NCBI GenBank assembly: GCA_963981015.1
Contig: CAXCCG010000007.1
Location: forward strand, 1 to 43,281
Direction: 5' to 3'
Length of the DNA: 43,281 bases
Source: Thiopontia sp013349825
GTDB taxonomy: Bacteria > Pseudomonadota > Gammaproteobacteria > GCF-002020875
Made by a program: the position numbers and the translations under genes. Positions 27,688 to 35,474 of the stretch are shown in pieces. The notes below the pieces were generated by a model, which saw nothing but the letters and a program-made list of their open reading frames with translations, did not search any database and had not been told where the DNA came from. How positions within the stretch are numbered: the stretch's first letter is position 1; every line of letters starts with the position of its first letter.

Positions 27688-28139
27688 ACACCATCAGCAG
27701 TGATATGGAATTCCGCCAGGCGCTGGAAGCGCTGAGTCTGGAGCAGCAACGCTATGTTGGTGCCCGTTTTGTAACAAATGTACTCTCTTTAAGCGAGGAT
27801 GCACGTCTGCAACAGGTGGTTGAGGCAGCGACTAGCGAGGGAGATTTGGAGAGTGCCTTTAAAATAGCAAAGCGCGCCAGTCTGGAGGCACATACTCGTT
27901 GTGGCACCGAGGGGGACTGGAACGACCAGGCGGGCTATTTTGTGGCACGTGGTGTCGAGGCAATTGTTGAACCACAAATACGTACTGCTGGAAAGAATCC
28001 AGCCTGGAAGGCGGCGATGCAGTGTCGGATGGCGCGTACCTGTCTCGCCTCAGAATCGGATGAAGATACACACGATCTGGAGACCGGAGCGCAGTACCAA
28101 CTATTGAATGATTATTTAGAGAAAGTTAACAATCCATGA
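27684..28139 (+). CDS. Uncharacterised protein between isp2 and hynL
   Basis: I do not recognise this 151-residue soluble protein. It has no signal peptide or membrane segment and looks largely helical, with recurring Ala/Glu-rich stretches. Cys occur singly, at THTRCGTEGDW-like context (TRCGTEGDW), MQCRMARTC, without a metal-binding spacing. It is certainly translated: the ATG overlaps the isp2 stop by 4 bases behind a GAGGAG site, and hynL begins 10 bases after its stop. Its insertion between Isp2 and the catalytic subunit suggests a dedicated assembly or regulatory role for this hydrogenase, but that is inference from position alone. Confidence 0.85.
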   Translation: MNTISSDMEFRQALEALSLEQQRYVGARFVTNVLSLSEDARLQQVVEAATSEGDLESAFKIAKRASLEAHTRCGTEGDWNDQAGYFVARGVEAIVEPQIRTAGKNPAWKAAMQCRMARTCLASESDEDTHDLETGAQYQLLNDYLEKVNNP

Positions 28140-28149
28140 GGAGTTCCCC

Positions 28150-29880
28150 ATGAGCGAACGCATTGTTGTAGATCCGATCACACGAATCGAGGGCCACCTG
28201 CGTATAGAGGCGCAGATGGATGGCGACAAGATCAGCGCAGCCTATTCGTCAGGAACGATGGTGCGCGGTATCGAGAATATTCTCAAGGGGCGGGACCCGC
28301 GAGATGCCTGGGCCTTTACCCAGCGTATCTGTGGTGTCTGTACTCTGGTCCACGGCATTGCCTCGGTACGTGCCGTAGAGGATGCACTTAACTGGGAGAT
28401 TCCACCCAATGCGCAGCTGATCCGTAACCTGATGATTGGTGCCCAGTATGTACATGACCATGTGATGCACTTCTATCATCTACATGCGCTGGACTGGGTT
28501 GATGTGGTCTCTGCACTGAGTGCAGATCCCAAGGCGACCTCTGAGTTGGCCCAATCACTCAGTAGTTGGCCTAAATCCTCTCCCGGTTACTTTTCAGATA
28601 TTCAGAAACGTGTAAAGAGCTTTGTAGAGAGTGGGCAACTGGGAATCTTCTCCAATGCCTACTGGGGACACCCCGCCTACAAACTGCCTGCAGAGGCCAA
28701 CCTGATGGCCGTGGCCCACTATCTGGAAGCACTGGAGTGGCAGCGTGATGTAGTGAAGATTCACGCCATTCTGGGTGGTAAAAATCCACACCCCAACTTC
28801 CTGGTGGGTGGTGCTCCCGTTGCGATCAGTACTGAAGACACCGGTAACACTGCACTCAATATGGATGGTCTGATGACAATCAAGGGTGTGATTGAGAAGA
28901 TGCAGACCTTCGTTGATCAGGTTTATGTACCGGATACCCTTGCGGTGGCGGGTTTCTATAAAGACTGGTTTGCCAAAGGCGAGGGAGTTGGCAACTTCAT
29001 GGTGATGGGTGACTTTCCTGCAAAAGGTAATAACGATGTCGACAGCTTCCTGGTTCCTCCCGGCATTATCATGAATCGTGACCTCTCGACCATCCATGAC
29101 TTTGACTTGAATGATTCCAGTCAGATTCGTGAGTATGTTGCCCACTCCTGGTATGACTACAGCGGTGGCAAAAAAGAGGGGCTGCATCCATGGGAAGGTG
29201 AGACTAATCTCAACTACAGTGGGCCTCAACCACCGTATGAGCACCTTGATGTAGACAAATCTTACTCTTGGCTCAAGTCACCTCGTTGGAAAGGGCATGC
29301 GATGGAGGTGGGGCCTTTGGCTCGTGTACTTGTAATGTATGCCAAGGGGCATGAGCAGACCGTAGAGTTGGCCAACTATGCACTGAAGACACTGGACGCA
29401 CCGTTAGAGGCGATGTTCTCTACTCTTGGTCGTACCGCAGCCCGTACCTTGGAGACCAAGATCTTTGCAGATAATATGATGGATTGGTATGGGTCACTGG
29501 TGGCCAATATCAAAGCGGGAGATCTCGCTACCCATAATCAGAAGCTGTGGGATCCTGCCGATTGGCCCAGCGAGGCCAAGGGTGTTGGCTTTACTGAGGC
29601 GCCGCGTGGGGCACTCTCACACTGGATTGTGATCAAGGACCAGAAGATTGATAACTATCAGGCAGTCGTTCCCAGCACCTGGAATGCCGGCCCCAGAGAT
29701 GCCGAGGGGCAGGCGGGTCCCTATGAGGCCGCACTGGAGGATCGACATACCATGCATGACCCCAAGCAGCCATTGGAGATATTGCGTACTATCCATAGCT
29801 TCGATCCCTGTATCGCTTGTGCGGTACATGTGACCGATCCGGATGGTGAAGAGTTGGTTCAAATTCAGGTTACGGGTTAG
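28150..29880 (+). CDS. hynL: Uptake [NiFe]-hydrogenase large subunit
   Basis: This is the catalytic subunit holding the Ni-Fe(CN)2CO centre. The 576-residue precursor has the L1 motif RICGVCTLVH (C61, C64) and the L2 motif DPCIACAVH (C554, C557, H560). A 16-residue tail follows H560 and should be cut off by the maturation protease after nickel insertion. It has no signal of its own and should be carried out by the Tat signal of HynS. The start follows an AGGAG site 10 bases after the preceding gene. It is the last structural gene of hynS-isp1-isp2-orf-hynL. Confidence 0.97.
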   Translation: MSERIVVDPITRIEGHLRIEAQMDGDKISAAYSSGTMVRGIENILKGRDPRDAWAFTQRICGVCTLVHGIASVRAVEDALNWEIPPNAQLIRNLMIGAQYVHDHVMHFYHLHALDWVDVVSALSADPKATSELAQSLSSWPKSSPGYFSDIQKRVKSFVESGQLGIFSNAYWGHPAYKLPAEANLMAVAHYLEALEWQRDVVKIHAILGGKNPHPNFLVGGAPVAISTEDTGNTALNMDGLMTIKGVIEKMQTFVDQVYVPDTLAVAGFYKDWFAKGEGVGNFMVMGDFPAKGNNDVDSFLVPPGIIMNRDLSTIHDFDLNDSSQIREYVAHSWYDYSGGKKEGLHPWEGETNLNYSGPQPPYEHLDVDKSYSWLKSPRWKGHAMEVGPLARVLVMYAKGHEQTVELANYALKTLDAPLEAMFSTLGRTAARTLETKIFADNMMDWYGSLVANIKAGDLATHNQKLWDPADWPSEAKGVGFTEAPRGALSHWIVIKDQKIDNYQAVVPSTWNAGPRDAEGQAGPYEAALEDRHTMHDPKQPLEILRTIHSFDPCIACAVHVTDPDGEELVQIQVTG

Positions 29881-29904
29881 TAAAAAAGATAAAGGTGTAG
29901 AAAA

Positions 29905-30123
29905 ATGAACAGGATCTATAAAATATTTGGCTTGGTTGCACTATTGACCCCGATTGCCGTAGTTGAGGCACATCCGGGTTTGGACCACTCTGGGGGGGTG
30001 ATGGATGGTGTTATCCACCTTTTGAGCAGTGCAGATCATTTGCTGATGTTATTAGCTGTTGTGGGTGTTGGCGCTCTGCTGCTGAGGAGAAAACTACTCC
30101 CACTTTTTATGTCTCATAAATAA
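29905..30123 (+). CDS. Small HupE-like membrane protein
   Basis: The 72-residue protein has a signal peptide ending near VEAHPG, a short His/Asp segment (HPGLDHSGG), the stretch SSADHLLMLLAVVGVGALLL, and a basic end. The HPG just after the signal and the DHLLxxL helix match the N-terminal part of HupE/UreJ nickel permeases, which normally have six or more helices and about 190 residues. Only the signal and one helix are present here, with a normal stop. It lies 24 bases after hynL. It may be a minimal nickel-binding membrane peptide or a hydrogenase accessory; it is not simply a truncation artefact, since signal, helix and basic C-terminus form a coherent protein. Confidence 0.7.
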   Translation: MNRIYKIFGLVALLTPIAVVEAHPGLDHSGGVMDGVIHLLSSADHLLMLLAVVGVGALLLRRKLLPLFMSHK

Positions 30124-30327
30124 GTCATATAAGTATCCTGAGAGGGGGCCTGTCAGGAGATAGAGATCCTGTTGTTGGACTTCTATTCTTGTTTATTATT
30201 GGACGTGTGATTGCTTTAGGCAATAGAATAGCGGTCTCGTTCGCCTCCCATATGCGGTCTCTTATGATGGTTGTAAGCCTCTCTTCAATGAGCAGCGGAC
30301 CATGGTGAACTGCACAGAGGATGCAAA
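30124..30327. promoter_or_regulatory. Intergenic region with probable parB promoter
   Basis: The 204-bp spacer has a weak promoter pair, TTGTTG (30172-30177) and TATTAT (30194-30199) with 16 bp between. Two small stem-loops occur: CAGGA/TCCTG (30154-30171) and ATTGC/GCAAT near 30210-30225. Neither has a T tract, so no terminator for the hynL unit can be named. I saw no parS-like palindrome. Confidence 0.3.
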
Positions 30328-31251
30328 ATGACAAAAAATAAAAACAAGGGGTTGGATGGATTGCTTGGGGTAGTCAATGCATCTGAAGTTCCACTCTCTG
30401 GTGGTAGAGAACAAGCAGCTGATAAGCAGCCTGATGAGCGTCCGGTGAGTCGGGAGAGTCAACAGCTCTTTAGCTATGTGCTGATTGATCACCTGAAGCG
30501 TGGTCGATATCAACCAAGAGAAGAGTTTAATCAAGAGGCGCTAGAGGAGCTGTCTGAATCTATTCGTCAGCAAGGTGTAATTCAGCCGCTGGTTGTGCGC
30601 CGTGTAGGTGGTGATCGTTATGAAATTATTGCCGGTGAACGACGTTGGCGTGCAGCAAAGCTTGCAGGTTTCAGCGAGATTCCTGCGATCATTCGTGAAG
30701 CAAGTGATCTGGATGCGATGGCGATAGCTCTCATCGAAAATCTCCAACGAGAGAGCCTTAATCCGATCGAAGAAGCGGTTGCGTTACAACGACTGACCAA
30801 AGAATTTGGTCTGACTCAACAGCAGACCGCACAAGTGATCGGGCGGTCTCGTAGTGCTGTTACAAACCAACTGAGATTGCTCAACTTAAATGCTGAGGTG
30901 GGCATGATGGTGCAGCGTCGTGAGCTGGATATGGGTCATGCACGAACACTATTGGGGTTAGACGGAAAAGAGCAGATTGATGCAGCTAAAGAGGTTGTAT
31001 TTAAAGGGATGTCGGTCCGAGAGACGGAGAAGCTGGTGCGTAAATGTCAGTTACCACCGAAAGAACCGTCTCGACCAAGGGAGTTACCTTCAGACTTGAA
31101 GGCGCTAGAAGAGGCTTTTGCGGCGTTACTGGGGGCGAATGTCTCTATTAAGGAGGGGGCCGGGGGGAAAGGTAAAGTGGTTATCCAGTACAGTTCTCAT
31201 GATGAATTGAGGAATATTTATCGAATTACCGAAACGTACCAGAGATCATAA
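30328..31251 (+). CDS. parB: ParB-family CTP-dependent partition protein
   Basis: ParB proteins load on parS sites and spread as CTP-gated clamps for chromosome or plasmid segregation. The 307-residue protein has the N-terminal box RYQPREEF, the CTPase motif GERRWRA, ENLQRESLNPIEEA and a helix-turn-helix (QTAQVIGRSRSAVTNQLRLL), then a C-terminal segment matching the ParB dimer domain (KVVIQYSSHDEL). It is normal in length. There is no parA, rsmG or mnmG next to it, as there would be at a typical chromosomal locus, and it stands alone between two hydrogenase operons. Its ribosome site is GAGG about 10 nt upstream. Confidence 0.93.
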   Translation: MTKNKNKGLDGLLGVVNASEVPLSGGREQAADKQPDERPVSRESQQLFSYVLIDHLKRGRYQPREEFNQEALEELSESIRQQGVIQPLVVRRVGGDRYEIIAGERRWRAAKLAGFSEIPAIIREASDLDAMAIALIENLQRESLNPIEEAVALQRLTKEFGLTQQQTAQVIGRSRSAVTNQLRLLNLNAEVGMMVQRRELDMGHARTLLGLDGKEQIDAAKEVVFKGMSVRETEKLVRKCQLPPKEPSRPRELPSDLKALEEAFAALLGANVSIKEGAGGKGKVVIQYSSHDELRNIYRITETYQRS

Positions 31252-31314
31252 TGCGACCAAGAGGGGGGGTAATCCTGGGATCGCTAAATAAGGGTTACTA
31301 AAACTACTAAATAG

Positions 31315-32544
31315 TCACTCTGTCTCAGGCGTAATTGTAGTGGCTGAGAGTACTGGCTGTAGGTGTTGCAGTAACTCGGGATATTTTTTTGAGATGTAAC
31401 GATAGACCCCTTGTTGCTGTTCGTGGGACTGATTATTGATATGTTGCTGAATGGGTGCAACCAACTGTTCCACAAATTGACCATTGGGGTAGATTGCCAG
31501 ATAGTTGGTCAACCCTTTCAGGGTGGCACCTTTGATGCTTTTTTGAAAAAGACGTTTTTCATCTTCGAGGGCGGTTATAAAGGCTTGATATTCACTGCTG
31601 GAGTCAGGCAGCTTCTGGTTGAGCGCGGGGTGTTTGTTGTAGATGAGACTATAAACTTCTTGTCTCTCCTCAGTTGATAGTTGATTGATGTACCGGGAGA
31701 CATGGTTGATCAGCTGTTCTACGAACTGTCCCTCAGGGTAGACTAAAAGGTATTGGCTGAACCCTTCGATCGTACCACTGTCTTCACTTTCTTTTAGTGT
31801 TCTCTTCTCTTTTTCATGAGCTTCATTAAGTTTATGCAGACGCACATTCTCTAATCGAATCTTCTCCAGCTGTTGCCGTTCCTGTTTTAAACGTATCGCT
31901 TCCTGCACCTGTTTGCTCTTTGTCTCTGCCCATGCGGTAGTGATGGGCTCTATGAGCTTAATCGTATGTTGCGTTGAGAGATCCCACTGTAGCTCCAGAT
32001 TGAGAATTTTTGTTGGAATCAATATAAAACCACTATGGGTGATTGTGTTTTTGGTGACTTTCGGAGAGGAGAGCTCTTTGTCAAGAAAAGCTCTGAGCTG
32101 CTGCAGTTCATCAGGGTTATATGCGTTATTCATTTTCTTCAGAAACAACTCTAACCCCTGCTGCCTGGCTAGAGAGATAACGTTCTCTTGTGTAATTGCA
32201 GGCTCATCCACTTGTGGTTGCTGCTGTAGTAACGTTCCCCACTCATCATCACTTTGTGCCTGCAGTATTGGCTCCATATAGAGGCCGATATTTCTCCAGC
32301 GCATCTGAATAATCTCTTCGTTATCTGCTGTGAGAATATTGACCTCTGCCAGTGGAAAGTTACTGGCGATGATCTGGTTTCGCTGTTCTTTACTGTTAAG
32401 CAGATGGAGTTCTTGAGCTTTTTCACTGTCTTCGTAGTGGTAACCAATCAACTCAAAGAGGTCAGGTACCTCAACAGCAGATGCCTGCCCGGAGGTCGTG
32501 GCGATTAGTGCAACCATCAGTAGATTGGAGAGTTGTTTGATCAT
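31315..32544 (-). CDS. Secreted coiled-coil protein with tandem YP-x-GQFVEQL repeats
   Basis: I do not recognise the family. The 409-residue protein has an N-terminal signal peptide ending near GQASA, so it is periplasmic or surface-exposed. The middle (about 200-260) is a Lys/Glu/Gln-rich coiled coil. Two tandem repeats follow, each with a YLxxYPxGQFVEQL core, then a conserved Ile/Asn run and a YxxISKKYP or YSLIYNKHP element. The YPxGxFxxxA-like core recalls short helical repeats in envelope proteins. I start at ATG 32544, with AGGA about 9 nt upstream, rather than the GTG one codon earlier. It converges on parB and is divergent from the group 3b hydrogenase operon. Confidence 0.8.
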   Translation of the reverse strand: MIKQLSNLLMVALIATTSGQASAVEVPDLFELIGYHYEDSEKAQELHLLNSKEQRNQIIASNFPLAEVNILTADNEEIIQMRWRNIGLYMEPILQAQSDDEWGTLLQQQPQVDEPAITQENVISLARQQGLELFLKKMNNAYNPDELQQLRAFLDKELSSPKVTKNTITHSGFILIPTKILNLELQWDLSTQHTIKLIEPITTAWAETKSKQVQEAIRLKQERQQLEKIRLENVRLHKLNEAHEKEKRTLKESEDSGTIEGFSQYLLVYPEGQFVEQLINHVSRYINQLSTEERQEVYSLIYNKHPALNQKLPDSSSEYQAFITALEDEKRLFQKSIKGATLKGLTNYLAIYPNGQFVEQLVAPIQQHINNQSHEQQQGVYRYISKKYPELLQHLQPVLSATTITPETE

Positions 32545-32622
32545 CACTCTTTTCCTACAGAATCCCGCTTGTTGTTGAAATTAGGCGCGACTATGTAGGG
32601 ATATCCGCTCTATGTCAAATAG

Positions 32623-32650
32623 TTGCAACGCTATATGGTGTGATTATGAA
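32623..32650 (+). promoter_or_regulatory. Possible promoter of the group 3b hydrogenase operon
   Basis: TTGCAA (32623-32628) and TATGAA (32645-32650) with a 16-bp spacer are the best sigma-70-like pair in the 190-bp spacer before the operon. It would give a leader of about 80 nt. No GG-N10-GC sigma-54 element was found. Confidence 0.3.
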
Positions 32651-32734
32651 GTTCCGGCAGATTAAGATCGATATCAAAACAGAATGTCCTGCCATCCCGC
32701 TTGTAATGATGGTGATGTGGTATAAGATCAAGGT

Positions 32735-33871
32735 ATGAAACAGCAAATGGGGGCAACTTCGGGGGTGCAGTTTCTACCCTTTAAAGAGCTTGAGCTGTTG
32801 TTTCAACAGTTCATTCAGGCGGGTTATTCTATTCATGCTCCGCAAGTTGTCGATGGGGCCATTCTTTACAGTGAAACTGAATCCATCGATATGCTGCCCA
32901 GGGGGGTGGTAGATCATCAGCAGCCGGGACACTATCGGTTAACAGAGACCGGTGGGTCACGTTACTTCAGTTGGAGCAGTGCGCTACAAGGGGTGAAAGC
33001 GGCACTGTTTCCACCCAGTGAAGTGCTGTGGAGCGCTGAACAGCAGGCAGGTGGAGAGCTGGACTTTACTCAGGTTCTAGCACCCCAACAGGCTGTGGCA
33101 CTGTTTGGTGTACGTGCCTGTGACCTTGCTGCAATCAAATTGATGGACCGCCATTTTCTGCGTAGTGGGGCAGAGGACCCTTGGTATCAACAACGACGAG
33201 CCAATCTACTGCTCATTACAGTGAGTTGTAGTTCTGCCTCCGGTAGCTGCTTCTGTGCATCCACTGCAACGGGGCCAGAGTCAGAGAGTGGGTTTGACCT
33301 GCGACTGGATGAGTTGGATACCGGGTTTTTGATCCGCTCAGGGAGTGAACAGGGGGAGATCTTACAGGCTCAGTTAGGGTTGAAAGAGGCCAAGCCTGAA
33401 CAGTTAGCGAAGGCAGACGAGCAACTGCATACAGTGGCTACACAACAGCAGCGAGCAATTGCCACAAATGATTTCAGATGTCACTTTACAGGGCAAGAAG
33501 AGAGTCCGGTCTGGCAGCAGATTGCGGATCGTTGTCTCGGTTGTGGAAACTGCACAGCCGTCTGCCCCACCTGCTTCTGTCACCGGGAAGAGGAGGTCCC
33601 CTCGCTTGATCTTCAGGGCAGCCTCCATCAGCGGGTTTGGGACTCTTGTTTTAGTGGTGAGCACAGTCAGCTGCATGGAGTTCCGGTGCGCACAGGACGC
33701 AGAGAGCGCTATCGCCAATGGATGATGCATAAACTGGCAGGATGGCATGATCAGTTCGGTGAGAGCGGCTGTGTTGGTTGTGGTCGCTGTATCACCTGGT
33801 GCCCGACAGGGGTTGACCTACTGGAAGAGTCAGCCCGTTTTGTGAGAGATCAATTGAGAGATCAGTCATGA
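32735..33871 (+). CDS. hydB: Group 3b sulfhydrogenase beta subunit (Fe-S)
   Basis: The 378-residue protein is the iron-sulfur subunit carrying electrons between the hydrogenase delta/alpha dimer and the flavin gamma subunit. It has a conserved GVRACDLAAIKLMDRHFL segment, Cys in SCSSASGSCFC, and two C-terminal [4Fe-4S] motifs: CLGCGNCTAVCPTCFC (about 267-282) and CVGCGRCITWCPTG (about 346-359). This is the HydB/HyhB family. It is the first gene of the overlapped operon beta-gamma-delta-alpha-protease. The ribosome site is poor, and an internal ATG four codons later is possible. Confidence 0.93.
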   Translation: MKQQMGATSGVQFLPFKELELLFQQFIQAGYSIHAPQVVDGAILYSETESIDMLPRGVVDHQQPGHYRLTETGGSRYFSWSSALQGVKAALFPPSEVLWSAEQQAGGELDFTQVLAPQQAVALFGVRACDLAAIKLMDRHFLRSGAEDPWYQQRRANLLLITVSCSSASGSCFCASTATGPESESGFDLRLDELDTGFLIRSGSEQGEILQAQLGLKEAKPEQLAKADEQLHTVATQQQRAIATNDFRCHFTGQEESPVWQQIADRCLGCGNCTAVCPTCFCHREEEVPSLDLQGSLHQRVWDSCFSGEHSQLHGVPVRTGRRERYRQWMMHKLAGWHDQFGESGCVGCGRCITWCPTGVDLLEESARFVRDQLRDQS

Positions 33872-34719
33872 GCCAGGCTGCTCCAACTCCAACTAGAGTC
33901 CCAATGAGTGCTGAGGTAGTAGAGCGACAGCAGGAGAGCAGTGATGTCTTTACCTTGAGAATACGCTTAACTGATCCACAACTACGACAGCAGTACACCT
34001 TTCAACCGGGTCAATTCAATATGGTCTATCTTCATGGAGTTGGTGAGGTGGCGATCTCTATTGTTTCGGATCGAGAGGATCATACCTTGCTGAACCACAC
34101 CATTCGCGCAGTCGGGAGAGCCACCCGTGGATTGGAACAGTTGCAGCCAGGACAGCAGATTGGGCTGCGTGGCCCTTATGGACGTGGTTGGCCGATGGAG
34201 TTGGCCAAAGGAAAAGAGCTGGTAATCGTGACTGGTGGTCTGGGTTGTGCACCAGTGGTAGCCGCAATCACCGCAGTAGAGCAGCAGCGCAGTGAATATG
34301 GAAGGTTGGCGATTGTGGAAGGGGTGAGACACCATCAGGATCTGATCTACCCGGATCGCTTTCAACACTGGAGACAGATGGAACGCACCGAGGTGGTGCT
34401 GTGCTGTAGTGAAGAGAAGGCGGCCCCCTGGCCGTGGCATACGGACCGAGTGACCAGCCATCTGCAGGAGATGGATATTGATCTGAAAAATGCAGTCGCA
34501 CTACTTTGTGGTCCTGAAGGGATGATGGTGGCGGCAGCAGAAACACTGCTGCAGCAAGGTGTATCAGCAGACAGAATCTGGCTCAGTCTGGAGCGCAATA
34601 TGCAGTGTGGTGATGGTTTCTGTGGTCACTGTCAATTGGGGCGCTATTTTATCTGTAGAGATGGCCCTGTTTTCAACTGGGGGGAGATCGGGGATCTGTT
34701 GAAGGTGAAAGGGTTATGA
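33868..34719 (+). CDS. hydG: Group 3b sulfhydrogenase gamma subunit (FAD/NAD(P)-binding)
   Basis: The 283-residue flavoprotein has a ferredoxin-NADP reductase fold: an FAD-binding beta-barrel with FQPGQFNMVY, the pyridine-nucleotide motif VTGGLGCAPV (about 122-131), and a C-terminal [2Fe-2S] site in CGDGFCGHCQLGRYFIC (about 248-264). It couples H2 to NAD(P)H or, in archaeal relatives, to sulfur reduction. It overlaps hydB and hydD by 4 bases on each side. The coenzyme preference cannot be read from the sequence. Confidence 0.94.
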   Translation: MSQAAPTPTRVPMSAEVVERQQESSDVFTLRIRLTDPQLRQQYTFQPGQFNMVYLHGVGEVAISIVSDREDHTLLNHTIRAVGRATRGLEQLQPGQQIGLRGPYGRGWPMELAKGKELVIVTGGLGCAPVVAAITAVEQQRSEYGRLAIVEGVRHHQDLIYPDRFQHWRQMERTEVVLCCSEEKAAPWPWHTDRVTSHLQEMDIDLKNAVALLCGPEGMMVAAAETLLQQGVSADRIWLSLERNMQCGDGFCGHCQLGRYFICRDGPVFNWGEIGDLLKVKGL

Positions 34720-35474
34720 GCAGACCAACGGTTGCAATTCATAAGTTCAGCTCCTGTGATGGCTGTCAGCTTGCCTTTCTCAATATGGGTGAGGGGTTAA
34801 TTGAGCTTGCAGCGCGAGTTGAGATCATCCACTTTGCGGAGGCGGGAATGGTTGATCCGGACACGACAGTGGATATTGCCTTTATTGAAGGGAGTGTCAC
34901 CACCGCTGAAGATGAGCTGCGTATTCAACAGATTCGTGCACATAGCGGACTGTTGATCACGATTGGGGCCTGTGCCACCTCAGGGGGGATACAGGCACTG
35001 CGTAACCTGCAGGAGGAAGATTGGTGCTCAAGTCTCTACGCAACGCCAGATACTATCGCCTCTCTTGCCACCTCAAGGGCTATTACAGAGTATGTGGATG
35101 TAGATCTGGAGTTGTGGGGTTGTCCAGTCCGTAGTGAGCAGTTGCTTGCGGTTTTGAGTGATCTGTTACATGGGGTGATGCCCGGAAAGCTCTCTGGAGT
35201 CATGCAAGAGCCTCTCTGCCAGAGTTGTAAACGGAACCAACAGGTCTGCACACTGGTGAGCCTGGGCAAGCCCTGCCTGGGCCCCGTAACTCGTGGAGGT
35301 TGTGGTGCAATCTGTCCCCGTTTGGGGCGAGACTGTTATGGTTGTAGTGGTCCTTTAAAAAAACCCAACAGTGAATCAATCGAACGCTGTTTTGAAGGGT
35401 TGGGACTATTGCCAGAAGAGATCAGTCGGCGGTTCAAGATGATCCACTCGATCCATTATCAAGGAGAGCAGTGA
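34716..35474 (+). CDS. hydD: Group 3b [NiFe]-hydrogenase small (delta) subunit
   Basis: The 252-residue small subunit lacks a Tat signal, so the enzyme is cytoplasmic. Cluster ligands are in SSCDGCQ (C14, C17), GACATSGG and GCPVR, with a C-terminal Cys-rich segment CQSCKRNQQVC, GGCGAICPRLGRDC and CYGCSGP. It pairs with the alpha subunit that follows; its TGA stop shares a base with the alpha ATG. Confidence 0.95.
   Translation: MSRPTVAIHKFSSCDGCQLAFLNMGEGLIELAARVEIIHFAEAGMVDPDTTVDIAFIEGSVTTAEDELRIQQIRAHSGLLITIGACATSGGIQALRNLQEEDWCSSLYATPDTIASLATSRAITEYVDVDLELWGCPVRSEQLLAVLSDLLHGVMPGKLSGVMQEPLCQSCKRNQQVCTLVSLGKPCLGPVTRGGCGAICPRLGRDCYGCSGPLKKPNSESIERCFEGLGLLPEEISRRFKMIHSIHYQGEQ

Noticed and set aside
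28594..29244. 216-residue antisense frame over hynL
   Set aside because: It is the opposite-strand shadow of a strongly conserved hydrogenase large subunit, with no family features or start signals.
30124..30327. parS-like site near parB
   Set aside because: No palindrome resembling TGTTTCACGTGAAACA was seen in the flanking sequence.
32562..32704. Direct repeat ATCCCGCTTGT at 32562-32572 and 32694-32704
   Set aside because: An 11-bp repeat with no symmetry and no promoter relation is not enough to call an att or operator site.
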